In this document: positions 25,768 through 35,113 of the stretch, piece by piece
Position numbering within the stretch: position 1 is the first letter of the stretch
Layout of the letters: the number at the start of each line of letters is the position of its first letter
Source of the DNA: Photobacterium sp. TLY01
Lineage (GTDB): Bacteria > Pseudomonadota > Gammaproteobacteria > Enterobacterales > Vibrionaceae
Length of the DNA: 64,000 nucleotides
Assembly: GCF_021432065.1 (NCBI RefSeq)
Contig: NZ_CP090365.1
Span: forward strand, 434,001 to 498,000
Direction: 5' to 3'
Notes under the pieces: generated by a model
Databases searched by the model: none
Told to the model about the DNA's origin: nothing
What the model saw: the letters and a program-made list of their open reading frames with translations, nothing else
Program-made: the position numbers and the translations under genes

Positions 25768-26854
25768 GAGCGACCTCAGCTTTTGCCAGTGTCTCTTCCT
25801 CCTGCGCTGACTCTGAACGGGTATCTATGGTCGCGACCACAGATAACCCCGGCAGTAGCTGACCGGCGAGCTGCTCAGGATGGGGGATCACAATTTTGAC
25901 CGGCACCCGCTGAACAATTTTGGTGAAGTTTCCCGTGGCATTCTCAGGCGGCAGCAAAGCAAACTTTGCACCGGTGGCAGGAGAAAAACTGTCTACCACC
26001 CCGTCTAAGGTCTGACCCGGATAGGCGTCCAGTTCAACTTCTACATGCTGGCCTTGATGGATGTTGGCGAGCTGGGTTTCTTTGAAATTGGCTTCTATCC
26101 AGACGTCGCGGCTGGGCACCAGACTGAGCAACGGCATGCCCGGCTGGACATACAGTCCAATCCTCAGGCTGCGTTTGCCGACAATGCCGTCAACCGGGGC
26201 ATAAATACGGGTGTAACTAAGATCCAGCTCAGCTTGTTTCACCTGCACTCTGGCTTCTTGCACCGAGGCTTCCGCCTGGCTTTTCTGGCTGTTCAGGACC
26301 AGAAGCTGATCTTTTGCTGCCTGCAGGCTGGCTTTTGCCGCTTCAAACTCTGCAGCAGAGACTTTGAGGTGTGAGCTGGCATCGTCGACTTCATCCTGAG
26401 ACGAATAGTTTTTTGCCAGCAGGGAACGGGCGCGACTGTCTTGCTGCTTTGCACGTTCCAGCGCTGCCTGCGCGGAGCTGACCTGGCTGGCGGATTGACG
26501 AATCACGGTTTTCTGCAGTGAAAACTGGGCATTCAGGTGGGCGACTGCAGCTTGTGTCACCATCAGGTTGGCCTTGGCTTTTTCCAGCGCGGCCTGATAA
26601 TCGCGATCGTCAATGGTGGCCAGCAGTTGTCCTGCTTTGACACTGTCGTTATCGCTCACATAACTTGCCTGAATATAGCCAGCCACTTTGGGGCTGATGT
26701 TGGTGATCTCACCCTGCAAATAGGCATTGTCTGTGGTTTCAAAATAGCGGCCGTAGCCGTACCAGTAACTCCCTGCTGAGACGGCGATCAGACCCAGCGT
26801 CAGCGTAATAATCAGAGGAAGGCGTGAAGATGTCTTTGAGGCTTGCTCGGTCAT
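25760..26854 (-). CDS. emrA: HlyD/EmrA-family membrane-fusion adaptor
   Basis: Periplasmic adaptor linking the EmrB-like pump to an outer-membrane channel, about 364 residues from ATG 26854 (ATG 26875 is possible; neither has a clear ribosome site). One N-terminal span at about residues 11-33, then a split biotinyl-lipoyl domain (AYLQGEITNISPKVAGYI ... SDNDSVKAGQLLATID), a long coiled-coil hairpin between about residues 90 and 200, and the second lipoyl half (YTRIYAPVDGIVGKRSLR). The divergent LysR gene 142 bases upstream is the likely regulator. Confidence 0.92.
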   Translation of the reverse strand: MTEQASKTSSRLPLIITLTLGLIAVSAGSYWYGYGRYFETTDNAYLQGEITNISPKVAGYIQASYVSDNDSVKAGQLLATIDDRDYQAALEKAKANLMVTQAAVAHLNAQFSLQKTVIRQSASQVSSAQAALERAKQQDSRARSLLAKNYSSQDEVDDASSHLKVSAAEFEAAKASLQAAKDQLLVLNSQKSQAEASVQEARVQVKQAELDLSYTRIYAPVDGIVGKRSLRIGLYVQPGMPLLSLVPSRDVWIEANFKETQLANIHQGQHVEVELDAYPGQTLDGVVDSFSPATGAKFALLPPENATGNFTKIVQRVPVKIVIPHPEQLAGQLLPGLSVVATIDTRSESAQEEETLAKAEVAHE

Positions 26855-27017
26855 GAGAATTCGTATTGTTGTCATTTATGTTTGGGCGTGAATTGTAAAA
26901 AATTATGAATTAGTTTATTAGATAGGAAAAATCGAAAACACTGTTGCGAATTTTTCACTAATAGTGTTCTTGCTTGCTGCATTCGTGCAGGCAGTGTTCT
27001 GATGAATTGAGGATGGA

Positions 27018-27929
27018 ATGGATTTAAATGCAATGGTGATGTTTGCCCAGGTGGTGGAATGCGGGAGTTTTACGCAGGCCGCCGCGGCAATGGACATGAC
27101 GAAATCGACGATCAGCAGGAAAATTGCGGATCTGGAGAAAGATCTGGCAGTGCGCCTGCTGACTCGCAGCACCCGCAACCTGGTGCTGACCCATGAAGGG
27201 GAAGCGTTCTATCGGTCGTGCCGTCAAGTGGTCGAAATTGCCAGTCAGGCCGAACTTGAAGTCACGGCAAACCAGGACTTGATCCGAGGCAGGCTGAATG
27301 TGGTGATGCCTGTCGAAGTCGGCCAGAAAGTGTTCGGCAAGAGCATCAACGCATTTTTGAAACAGTACCCGCATGTCAGCCTGCACCTTGAGTTAAGCAA
27401 CCGGGAAGTTGATCTGATTGCTGAAGGCATCGATCTGTATGTGCAGGTGGGCGATATCAACGATTCGGGCATGGTGGCAAGACCGTTTCATTCTTCGCGG
27501 CGGATCCTCGTTGCCAGCCCTGAGTATCTTGCGCTGAACGGAAACATTGCGTCGCCGGCGGATTTGGCTGCGCCTCATCATCAGATCAAAATCTACAACG
27601 CTGTGAAGATACCGTATTGGGCACTGGAAAAAGACGGACAGCAGGTGCAGATTGAACTGCCGTATCGTTTCAGGGTGAATACGATCACCTCGGCCGTGTC
27701 AGCCTGTCTGGATGGCCTGGGGATCGCCTTGTTACCGGAGTTTATCTGCCGGGAGCACATTGAGCGGGGGGAGTTGATACAAATATTGCCAGGCTGGGTG
27801 TCGCCGGTTGTGCCGATCAGCTTTGTTTACCCGCAGCGGGAATTGATCCCGAACCGGCTTCGTTTGTTTATTGATTTCTTGCTCGAACGCTTTGAGGTGA
27901 TCACCAACGTTGCCGATAGCCAAGCGTAA
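27018..27929 (+). CDS. LysR-family regulator divergent from emrAB
   Basis: A 303-residue LysR regulator with its helix-turn-helix at residues about 15-60 (FTQAAAAMDMTKSTISRKIADLE) and an effector domain from about residue 90. It is divergent from the emrA-like gene, the standard layout for a regulator and its target. An imperfect dyad, AACACT at 26937-26942 and AGTGTT at 26963-26968, lies in the shared region and could be part of its site (weak evidence). Its 3' end overlaps the convergent gene by 29 bases. Confidence 0.92.
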   Translation: MDLNAMVMFAQVVECGSFTQAAAAMDMTKSTISRKIADLEKDLAVRLLTRSTRNLVLTHEGEAFYRSCRQVVEIASQAELEVTANQDLIRGRLNVVMPVEVGQKVFGKSINAFLKQYPHVSLHLELSNREVDLIAEGIDLYVQVGDINDSGMVARPFHSSRRILVASPEYLALNGNIASPADLAAPHHQIKIYNAVKIPYWALEKDGQQVQIELPYRFRVNTITSAVSACLDGLGIALLPEFICREHIERGELIQILPGWVSPVVPISFVYPQRELIPNRLRLFIDFLLERFEVITNVADSQA

Positions 27930-28878
27930 TCGCCACATCCGGACTGTTATCCATATTGAATACATTTTCTGTCAGGACCAGCTCCACCACGCTGGTGGGA
28001 AAATGGTAGCGATATCCTGCCAGAATTTCGTTGGACGCTTGAGACAGCGCCGAGGTGGCTTCTGAGGCGCCTTCATAATAATGGTATTCCAGCAAGACTC
28101 TGTGGGGACCATTGAACTGATACTGCCAGCCGGCAGCTGCGGCATAGGTCAGCGTGTTATAGGGAATGAGTGCTGCCGGGTCATGGCGATACACCCCGCC
28201 AAACATAGCGTGGAAGCGGTGGCGGTCCAGGTGATAGCTGTAATTAAGCTGTAAAGCCTGCTCCAGGTTATGGTTGTGGAACGGGCCGGCGTCGACATAG
28301 TTGTAATACAGGGAGGCGCCGATAGAAAGCGCTTCCCTTGGGCGATCCAGTATCTGCCAGCCGCTGTAGAGGGTCAGCGTCCGTGTCAGTGTCTCGCCTT
28401 TGAAATCTGTATACTCCACCCCGTATTCAGGGATAGAAAGATCAAAGCTGTGTCTGGGCACATCTTCACGGCCGTTCAGGCTGATGCCGAACAGGTTATG
28501 AAAGCCAAACGTCAGGTTATCCAAATGACTGTCCAGGGCAATTCGCCAGCTGGCGTCCAGCTCAAGTTGCCAGCCCGCTGTGACTTGCCACATGAATCCG
28601 GTACTGAAGGTCGACTGATAGTAGTCGGCCCGGTACTCAGGGGTCTCCGCCCAGATACTGGCTGTGGCCGCCGTGGCGTAAAATTCCACTGTTTCTTCGG
28701 GTAACGCAAAACCGCTTCTGAGCTGCGGACTCAGGCTGTTAGACTGCAGCGGCGATTGGGCATAGGTTTTCAGCGGACCAAAATCCTGCGGGTGCGATTG
28801 TGCTGCAAAAGCGGTGCGCCAAAGGAATAAGCCGATGAAGAAACTCACTGTCACAGCCGGATACTGGCGGCATATCAT
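27901..28878 (-). CDS. DUF3187-like outer-membrane beta-barrel protein
   Basis: About 325 residues. ATG 28878 is chosen because GGAG precedes it by six bases; ATG 28902 is the alternative. A signal peptide covers residues 1 to about 27 (FIGLFLWRTAFAAQ). The mature part consists of alternating short amphipathic strands rich in Tyr, Trp and His, and it ends in an aromatic tail (ITLGYRQRW), typical of an outer-membrane barrel. Composition and ends resemble the DUF3187 family, whose role is unknown. Transcribed alone, convergent with the LysR gene. Confidence 0.65.
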   Translation of the reverse strand: MICRQYPAVTVSFFIGLFLWRTAFAAQSHPQDFGPLKTYAQSPLQSNSLSPQLRSGFALPEETVEFYATAATASIWAETPEYRADYYQSTFSTGFMWQVTAGWQLELDASWRIALDSHLDNLTFGFHNLFGISLNGREDVPRHSFDLSIPEYGVEYTDFKGETLTRTLTLYSGWQILDRPREALSIGASLYYNYVDAGPFHNHNLEQALQLNYSYHLDRHRFHAMFGGVYRHDPAALIPYNTLTYAAAAGWQYQFNGPHRVLLEYHYYEGASEATSALSQASNEILAGYRYHFPTSVVELVLTENVFNMDNSPDVAITLGYRQRW

Positions 28879-29267
28879 GCATTTCTCCGGGTGCCGGATC
28901 ATCCGTTTTTATCCCAACTGATTGGTATCGTATTCAGCTAAGTTGTTGTGCAATATAACCAATCTGTCACTATAGTCATGAGATAAGTCGTGATGAGATA
29001 AAATAGAGTCATCAGATAAAGTCAGGATCAATTGCTTTCAATAAGAGCAGTATAAGTGAAGATTTCTGTGCAACTTGCCTCACATTTGCAACCCTCAGGC
29101 GGAGAAAGCCGACCGTTATCTGATTGACTACACTGAGACTATTGTAGCCGGCTCTCAGTCTTATGGGCTGTTGGGCGGCATTCTTGTGTACCGGCTGGCA
29201 CCGTCAGCGGTTGTCCCGGTTGTGATTCTGACGTGTAACACCTGTTTATGCATTTTTTGGAGTGACA
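28879..29267. other. 389-base region upstream of rimK
   Basis: Divergent intergenic region between the DUF3187-like gene and rimK. It holds three imperfect direct repeats (28975-29019). A frame at 29075-29293 exists but overlaps the rimK start, lacks a ribosome site and resembles nothing known. No other structure seen. Confidence 0.4.
28975..29019. repeat. three imperfect direct repeats, GTCATGAGATAA type
   Basis: Related units are GTCATGAGATAA (28975-28986), GTGATGAGATAA (28990-29001) and GTCATCAGATAA (29008-29019), spaced 15 to 18 bases apart. They lie about 250-290 bases before rimK and about 100 before the divergent gene. Such phased repeats often bind a regulator, but none can be named. 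Confidence 0.4.
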
Positions 29268-30173
29268 ATGAAAATTGGTATCCTTTCCCGTAATTCAAAG
29301 CTGTACTCAACCCGTCGTCTGATTGAAGCCTGCCGTGAGCGAGGGCATGAGGCACAGGTGATTGATGCGTTACGCTGTTACATGAACATCAATTCCGATC
29401 AGCCTTCGATCCACTCCAAAGGCCAGGATTTATCCGGGTTTGATGCCATTATTCCGCGCATCGGCGCCTCGGTAACTTTTTATGGCTGCGCCGTGCTGCG
29501 CCAGTTTGAAATGATGGGCGTTTTTCCGGTCAATGAATCTGTGGCAATCACCCGCTCCCGGGATAAATTACGCTCTCTGCAATTGCTGTCGCGCAAAGGG
29601 GTCGGGATGCCGATCACCGGTTTTGCCAGTAAACCGGACGACATTGGCGATTTGCTTGAAATGGTGGGCGGTGCGCCTGTGGTGATCAAGCTGCTCGAAG
29701 GCACGCAAGGCATCGGTGTGGTCCTGGCTGAAACCCGTAAGGCGGCAGAAAGTGTGATTGAAGCCTTTCTGGGCCTGAAAGCGAACATCATGGTGCAGGA
29801 ATACATCAAAGAAGCCGGCGGTGCGGATATCCGCTGTTTTGTGATCGGCGATAAAGTGATCGCCGCGATGAAACGCCAGGGCGCCGAAGGGGAATTTCGC
29901 TCTAATTTACACCGGGGCGGATCGGCGTCACTTATCCGGATTACGCCGGAAGAACGGAAGACGGCAGTGCTTGCTGCCAAGGTGATGGGGCTTCGTGTCG
30001 CCGGTGTGGATCTGCTGCGTTCTCAGCGCGGGCCGCTGGTGATGGAAGTGAACTCCTCCCCAGGTTTGGAAGGGATTGAACAAGCGACTGGTAAGGATAT
30101 CGCGGGTATGATAATCAAATACATAGAATCAACCGCAAAACCGCAGAGGACGCGCACCAGTGGCAAAGGCTAG
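29268..30173 (+). CDS. rimK: RimK-type ATP-grasp glutamate ligase
   Basis: A 301-residue ATP-grasp ligase that adds glutamate residues, in E. coli to the C-terminus of ribosomal protein S6 and as poly-glutamate. ATG 29268 has GGAG five bases upstream. The sequence tracks E. coli RimK over its full length: SCYMNIN-like [26 protein letters not shown], the ATP-binding [42 protein letters not shown] and the metal-site end [14 protein letters not shown]. It overlaps the next gene by 14 bases, so the two products probably work together. Confidence 0.95.
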   Translation: MKIGILSRNSKLYSTRRLIEACRERGHEAQVIDALRCYMNINSDQPSIHSKGQDLSGFDAIIPRIGASVTFYGCAVLRQFEMMGVFPVNESVAITRSRDKLRSLQLLSRKGVGMPITGFASKPDDIGDLLEMVGGAPVVIKLLEGTQGIGVVLAETRKAAESVIEAFLGLKANIMVQEYIKEAGGADIRCFVIGDKVIAAMKRQGAEGEFRSNLHRGGSASLIRITPEERKTAVLAAKVMGLRVAGVDLLRSQRGPLVMEVNSSPGLEGIEQATGKDIAGMIIKYIESTAKPQRTRTSGKG

Positions 30174-31203
30174 ATTAAATAAAGTCATCGAATTTATGGG
30201 CACCGAAGTGCCGCCAGGACAATCAGCCACCATCGATTTAGAAGCCGCCCAGCTCTATACCCATTCACCACTGCACATTCCGGTTCATGTGGTGAACGGG
30301 CGTTATCAGGGCCCCGTACTGTTGGTCAGTGCGGCGATTCATGGTGATGAGCTCAATGGTGTGGAAGCGGTCAGACAACTGCTCAACAAAGTGGATCCAT
30401 TAAAATTGCACGGTACCTTGGTGGCCGTGCCAGTTGTGAACGTGTTCGGGTTTATCCATAAATCGCGCTATTTACCTGATCGGCGCGATCTCAACCGGTG
30501 CTTTCCCGGTTCTGAACGGGGATCCACGGCCGCCCGGATGGCCTATCAGTTCAGTGAACACGTCGTGAAAAAATGCACGCATATTATTGATTTGCATACA
30601 GGGGCGATCCACAGAGGGAACCTGCCTCAGGTCAGGGCAAATCTGGAGGATGAGGCAAGTGCGGAAATGGCGCATGCCTTCGGCACCCCTGTGATTCTGG
30701 ATGCCGCGATTCGCGATGGCTCATTGCGAGCGGTCGCGGATGCTGCGGGTATTCCTGTGATTACTTATGAAGGCGGGGAAGCATTGCGGTTCGAACCGCT
30801 TGTGATTGCCGCGGCGGTGAAAGGCATTGTGAGTGTCATGCGGATGCTGGGAATGATACGCCGGGTGAGCCGGAAAAAAGAACAGGCATCGCCTTTTATT
30901 GCCCGCTCCAGCAGCTGGGTGCGGGCTGAGCAGAACGGTATTGTCCGTTGTGTGGTGGCACTCGGTGAGCGGGTCATCAAAGGGCAGGTCCTGGCCTATA
31001 TCAGTGCCCCGCTCGGCCATGGTGAAGACACCATGGTCGCCCCCAGAGACGGCATTGTGATCGGCCAGCAAATGCTGCCCCTGGTCAATGAAGGGGATGC
31101 GGTTTTCCATCTGGCTTATTTCAGTAAAGGCGCAAGTTCAGAAGTTGAACAACAAATCGAATCGTTTCTTGATGAAGTCAGTGATGAAGTCGATATCACC
31201 TGA
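30160..31203 (+). CDS. succinylglutamate desuccinylase/aspartoacylase-family zinc hydrolase
   Basis: A 347-residue M14-like metallo-amidohydrolase. The zinc motif H-x-x-E is read as HGDE in [11 protein letters not shown], the third ligand as H in IIDLHTG, with the arginine-rich [12 protein letters not shown] block in between. The last 100 residues form a barrel-like domain ([23 protein letters not shown]). Family members cleave N-acyl amino acids; overlap with rimK suggests that it trims or processes glutamate-linked products (inference). Translationally coupled to rimK. Confidence 0.9.
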   Translation: MAKARLNKVIEFMGTEVPPGQSATIDLEAAQLYTHSPLHIPVHVVNGRYQGPVLLVSAAIHGDELNGVEAVRQLLNKVDPLKLHGTLVAVPVVNVFGFIHKSRYLPDRRDLNRCFPGSERGSTAARMAYQFSEHVVKKCTHIIDLHTGAIHRGNLPQVRANLEDEASAEMAHAFGTPVILDAAIRDGSLRAVADAAGIPVITYEGGEALRFEPLVIAAAVKGIVSVMRMLGMIRRVSRKKEQASPFIARSSSWVRAEQNGIVRCVVALGERVIKGQVLAYISAPLGHGEDTMVAPRDGIVIGQQMLPLVNEGDAVFHLAYFSKGASSEVEQQIESFLDEVSDEVDIT

Positions 31204-31260
31204 TCAGAGATTGAACTCACCCTTCTTATTTCTTGTTTTTGCGCACAGGAGGCGCACTTT

Positions 31261-32217
31261 ATGGGCAATTCAGAACCCGGCACTGAGTGGTTTATCGACG
31301 GCTGGCAATTAGGGGAGACGCCGCGCCATCTGACGTTGGAGGATTGCGAGACGCTGGAGAAAGATTGCTGGTATCACTGCCAGCGGGATGCTGTCGGACT
31401 GAAACACTGGCTGTCCAGAGTGGGCGTGCCATCGTCTTTGGCTTCTGCTTTACTGGCGGATGATACCCGTCCGCGTTTTGAGCAATTGGGAGATGACACT
31501 TTCCTGCTGATCCTGCGTGGCATCAATCTCAATGAAGGCAATAATCCGGATGACATGTTAAGTATCCGGTTTCTCTATTTCAAAGGCTGCCTGATTTCAA
31601 CCCGTAAATACCCGTCGCGGGCCATTGCGGAGGCACGGCGCCAGTGTGAGGAAGGAAAAGGACCGTCAAGCTTGCTGGCGATGCTGGCAACCATTGTCGA
31701 TAAGCTGAACCGCAATATTGAAACCTTTCTCGACCCGATTGAAGAAGATATCGAATATTACGCCGAGCATCAGGATGAAGCCGATAGCCAGTCACTGGCT
31801 CACCTGAATAAACGCTTGCTGAAAATTCGTCGCTTTCTGACGCCCCAGCGTTATGCACTGGATGATTTGCTGCAGTCAGAAATGGCGGGTTTGGAATCGT
31901 TGCGTATGCCCTTGCTGAACTGCCGTGATCTGGTGGTCCGGATTAACGAGTCGATTAACTTTTATATCGACCAGATCCAGGTGATCAACCAGCATCTGGC
32001 TCAGGTGCAGTCTGAGAAGGTCAACCGAAACACGTATCTTATCTCAATGATCTCTATTATTTTCCTGCCGATCAGTTTTCTTACCGGCTTGCTGGGCGTT
32101 AATATTGGCGGCATGCCAGGCGTGGACTCAACGATGGCATTTTGGGCGTTTTGTATCGCTTTGCTTGTGATCACTGTGTTTGAGATTATTTTGTTCAGAA
32201 GGATGAAATTCATTTAA
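31261..32217 (+). CDS. zntB: CorA-family zinc transporter ZntB
   Basis: A 318-residue CorA-superfamily transporter for Zn2+ and other divalent cations. The large cytosolic N-terminal funnel spans residues 1 to about 255, including the long helices around LNRNIETFLDPIEEDIEYY. Two C-terminal spans follow, with the pore motif GVNIGGMPG between them, the ZntB form of the CorA GMN signature. AGGAGG lies before ATG 31261. Its TAA overlaps the ATG of the next gene by one base. Confidence 0.93.
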   Translation: MGNSEPGTEWFIDGWQLGETPRHLTLEDCETLEKDCWYHCQRDAVGLKHWLSRVGVPSSLASALLADDTRPRFEQLGDDTFLLILRGINLNEGNNPDDMLSIRFLYFKGCLISTRKYPSRAIAEARRQCEEGKGPSSLLAMLATIVDKLNRNIETFLDPIEEDIEYYAEHQDEADSQSLAHLNKRLLKIRRFLTPQRYALDDLLQSEMAGLESLRMPLLNCRDLVVRINESINFYIDQIQVINQHLAQVQSEKVNRNTYLISMISIIFLPISFLTGLLGVNIGGMPGVDSTMAFWAFCIALLVITVFEIILFRRMKFI

Positions 32218-32801
32218 TGATAGAAACCGTTCTACAAAGTCGGTTGGCTTATAACCTGTTTATTATTCTGGTTTTTCTGATCGTTTACACCATTGCGAAA
32301 CGTGTCATTAACCTGTGGCTGACCCGGCTGGGTAAAACCAAGATGGTGAGTGACGCCAGAGTGCGCTTTATCTCGCGCGTGTTATCGTCTGTGGTGTTTT
32401 TCGTGTTGTTCAGTGTGGCAGTGATCAGCCTGGGGCTGGGATACAGTGATATTTCACTGTTCTTCTCTTCGGCCTTCGCGGTATTGGGTGTCGCCTTGTT
32501 CGCACAATGGTCCATGCTGAGCAATGTCACGGCCAGTGTGCTGATCTTTTTTGTGTTTCCGTACCGTATCGGCGATCGGGTCAAAGTGGTGGATAAAGAC
32601 GATGACATCAGCGGGGTGATTAACGATATCACCATGTTCCATGTGATTATTGAACGGACCGATGGCAGCTTGGTCACCTATCCCAATAACATCATTTTGC
32701 AAAAACCCGTGATTAAACTGACTCAACTGGTGGTGAACCCTAAGCCGGATAATGAGCAGCCTGAGGCGGTCGACACAGCTCAGGCAAGTACGCAGCAGTA
32801 A
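32217..32801 (+). CDS. small MscS-type mechanosensitive channel
   Basis: A compact 194-residue channel subunit: spans at about residues 11-28, 47-70 and 74-105, then the MscS beta domain (VFPYRIGDRVKVVD ... DGSLVTYPNNIILQKPVI). It lacks the alpha/beta C-terminal domain of E. coli MscS (286 residues). The third, pore-lining helix is present (SAFAVLGVALFAQWSMLSNV). Coupled to zntB by a one-base overlap. The stop codon lies in the first unit of a three-copy 15-base repeat. Confidence 0.9.
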   Translation: MIETVLQSRLAYNLFIILVFLIVYTIAKRVINLWLTRLGKTKMVSDARVRFISRVLSSVVFFVLFSVAVISLGLGYSDISLFFSSAFAVLGVALFAQWSMLSNVTASVLIFFVFPYRIGDRVKVVDKDDDISGVINDITMFHVIIERTDGSLVTYPNNIILQKPVIKLTQLVVNPKPDNEQPEAVDTAQASTQQ

Positions 32802-32836
32802 CGCATGCAGCAGTAATCCATGCAGTAGTAACCAAT
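32792..32836 (+). repeat. three tandem 15-base repeats at the end of the small MscS gene
   Basis: Units GCAGCAGTAACGCAT, GCAGCAGTAATCCAT and GCAGTAGTAACCAAT are contiguous. The gene's stop codon is in unit 1, and units 2 and 3 repeat the same CAG-TAA context. It looks like a recent slippage expansion between the channel gene and mgtE. Confidence 0.75.
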
Positions 32837-32848
32837 GTAAGAAAAACT

Positions 32849-34231
32849 ATGAATGAAGAACAAGACAAAGCCGCGGTGAAAGATCTTTTGCCACAACAGG
32901 AACTCAGTCAGTGGGTTGAAGATCTGAACCGGGTTCATGACGAAGAGCAGGAACGGGTCTTCTCCGAAGCTTCGGAAGTGCTGGAAACATCAGAGCTGGG
33001 TTTACTGCTGGAATCTTTGCCGATTGATGAACGTCTGGCCCTCTGGCAAACCGTGGCGCCGGAAGAGCGGGTCGAAGTTCTGGTCGCCATGCGTTCCGAT
33101 GCCCGGGGTGTGCTGATCGACAACCTCAGCATGCCGGATCTGCGGGCCATGCTGCATGGGCTGGATGCTGAAGATCTGATCGAACTGTCGCAGAGCCTGT
33201 CAGACAAGCTGGTGGATTTTGCACTGGCGAAGATGAGCCAGGATCAGAAGTCCTGGTATGAACAGAGTCAGCAGTATGACGAAGATCAGATAGGCCGCTA
33301 TGTGGATCACAGCCTGGTGATGCTCACCCCCAATACCCGGGTGTTCGAAGCCTTGCGTGCGGTGCGGCGTGCTGAGCATCCGATGCTGGATCGCGTTTAT
33401 ATTGTCGATAAAAAAGGGCACTACAGAGGCGAAGTCTCATTACCTGTCCTGCTGGCGGCTGATGGTCAGGTCAGGGTCGACAGTCTGGAGGATGATATTG
33501 CATCGCCCCTGAAAGCCGAGATGGACGTTTATGACGCGGCAGAGCGCCTTGAGCACTCAGATCAGGCGGCGATGGCGGTGGTGGATGATGCCGGCCGCTT
33601 TGTCGGCCGCGCCACACTGCGGCTGGCGATGGAAATTACCCGGGAAACCTATGAAGCCAGACTGATGGCGCGGGCGGGTCTGGATGAAGATACCGACCTG
33701 TTTGCCCCGGTCTGGCTCAGTGCCAAACGTCGTGCCTTGTGGCTGGGGATTAACCTGCTTACCGCATTTCTGGCGTCCTGGACGATCGGATTGTTTGAAG
33801 CCACGCTCAGTCAGGTGGTAGCACTGGCGGTCCTGATGCCAGTAGTGGCGTCTATGGGGGGCATTGCCGGTAGTCAGACCTTAACCCTGATTATCCGCGG
33901 TCTGGCGATGGGGCAGATCACCTTTGGTAACGTCTGGTCGCTGGCCAAGAAAGAGTTGCTGGTCGCCTGCCTGAACGGCGTGCTCTGGGCCGTGGTGATC
34001 GCCATTGTGGCGGCTGTCTGGTTCAGCAGTGTGGCGATTGGCGGGGTGATCGCTGCTGCGATCACCATTAACATTGTAGTTGCAGCCATTGCCGGTGTGG
34101 TGATTCCGGTGATCCTGGATAAATATGAGATTGATCCGGCCCTGTCGGGCTCAGTCATCTTAACCACAGTCACAGATGTGGTGGGCTTCTTTACCTTCTT
34201 AGGGCTGGGCAGCCTGTTTTTGCTGGGCTAA
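32849..34231 (+). CDS. mgtE: MgtE-type magnesium transporter
   Basis: A 460-residue Mg2+ channel. The acidic, helical N domain (residues about 1-140) is followed by two CBS domains (about 150-270) and a connecting helix, then five spans from about residue 295. The pore region is recognisable in LMPVVASMGGIAGSQTLTLIIRGLAMG. In the family the cytosolic domains sense intracellular Mg2+ and close the pore. It is the last gene of the rimK-aspartoacylase-zntB-mscS-mgtE run, followed directly by the REP-like repeats. Confidence 0.95.
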   Translation: MNEEQDKAAVKDLLPQQELSQWVEDLNRVHDEEQERVFSEASEVLETSELGLLLESLPIDERLALWQTVAPEERVEVLVAMRSDARGVLIDNLSMPDLRAMLHGLDAEDLIELSQSLSDKLVDFALAKMSQDQKSWYEQSQQYDEDQIGRYVDHSLVMLTPNTRVFEALRAVRRAEHPMLDRVYIVDKKGHYRGEVSLPVLLAADGQVRVDSLEDDIASPLKAEMDVYDAAERLEHSDQAAMAVVDDAGRFVGRATLRLAMEITRETYEARLMARAGLDEDTDLFAPVWLSAKRRALWLGINLLTAFLASWTIGLFEATLSQVVALAVLMPVVASMGGIAGSQTLTLIIRGLAMGQITFGNVWSLAKKELLVACLNGVLWAVVIAIVAAVWFSSVAIGGVIAAAITINIVVAAIAGVVIPVILDKYEIDPALSGSVILTTVTDVVGFFTFLGLGSLFLLG

Positions 34232-34238
34232 AACTAAA

Positions 34239-34355
34239 AATATTCCCTCCCCTTGGCAAGGGGAGGGTTAGGGTGGGGTTCGTGAAGCGGGCACGGATTT
34301 GACGTTTGTGCCTTGTAACCCCCCGCCTGACCTCCCCCTTGAAAAGGGGGAGGGA
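34239..34355. repeat. REP-like palindromic element, copy 1
   Basis: About 117 bases bounded by short palindromes: at the left CCCTCCCCTTG facing CAAGGGGAGGG, at the right CTCCCCCTTG facing AAGGGGGAG. The inner flanks (GGTTAGGGTGGGG and CCCCGCCTGACC) also pair, so the whole unit can fold as one long hairpin, like BIME/REP doublets. It lies directly after mgtE and may act as its terminator or as an mRNA-stabilising structure. Confidence 0.8.
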
Positions 34356-34380
34356 CTGATCGAGTTTGCTGCGAGCACTG

Positions 34381-34496
34381 AATATTCTCTCCCCTTGGCA
34401 AGGGGAGGGTTAGGGTGGGGTTCGTGAAGCGGGTACGGATTTGACGTTTGTACCCTGTAACCCCCGCCTGACCTCCCCTTTGAAAAGGGGGAGGGA
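34381..34496. repeat. REP-like palindromic element, copy 2
   Basis: A near-identical copy of the element at 34239-34355, offset by 141-142 bases, in the same orientation, with a 25-base spacer. Differences are a few substitutions and one lost C. It ends 36 bases before the next gene. Confidence 0.8.
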
Positions 34497-34532
34497 TAGT
34501 CAAAAGCAAAATAAACGGAACCGGAGCGGTCA

Positions 34533-34928
34533 ATGGATTGGAAATTCAACGCAGAAGATTTGGGCCAGCTTGTGATCGGCTCCTTTGCCCTGGGCGTGCC
34601 CATTTCCTTTTCTGAAGAAGCCTGGCAACTGAGTGAATCCCTTCCACTGCTGAATTTGTCTGTCCTTGTTGTACTCACTTTGCTTTTCATGGGTCTGTAC
34701 GCTTACCAGTCGATGTTCGGCCAGAATATCCGTAAGCGTGTGCCCGTTTTTCTGGCCAGGGTGCTTGGGGCCTACCTGATCACCTATCTGGTGGTTTGCC
34801 TGATTCTGTTTTCGCTGAACCAGTTCCCGATCATTGATAACTGGGTCGTTGCTGTTAAACGTGCATTAATCATTGCCATGCCTGCTTCTATGGGAGCGAT
34901 CATTGTGGACAGCTTCGATAAAGAATAA
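34533..34928 (+). CDS. DUF2391-like integral membrane protein
   Basis: A 131-residue protein with four predicted spans (about residues 10-27, 36-58, 72-95, 105-125). The pattern QLVIGSFALGVPISFSEEAW, then the C-terminal KRALIIAMPASMGAIIVDSF, fits the DUF2391/TIGR02587 family of unknown function. GGAG lies six bases before ATG 34533. No link with mgtE is evident beyond position. Confidence 0.75.
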   Translation: MDWKFNAEDLGQLVIGSFALGVPISFSEEAWQLSESLPLLNLSVLVVLTLLFMGLYAYQSMFGQNIRKRVPVFLARVLGAYLITYLVVCLILFSLNQFPIIDNWVVAVKRALIIAMPASMGAIIVDSFDKE

Positions 34929-35113
34929 CGGGCGCTTTCTGAAGATATATTCAGCCGGTCAAATCTGATGGCGGTAATGATTCTGCAGCTTAATTGAACG
35001 TTGTTTTTTAACTGAACCTATGCTGAATCCTTGTCAGATTTAACAAGCCACTGGTTTTCATTGCTGAGCGCATGGCTACAATTAAACCCTGTTTTATTTA
35101 TGGGTACAGAAAA

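Noticed and set aside
29075..29293. 72-codon frame upstream of rimK
   Set aside because: Overlaps the rimK start and ribosome site, with no recognisable content.
34239..34496. Two spaced palindromic repeats as a CRISPR array
   Set aside because: Units are 117 bases with only one spacer of 25 bases, and no cas gene is present; they fit REP elements better.
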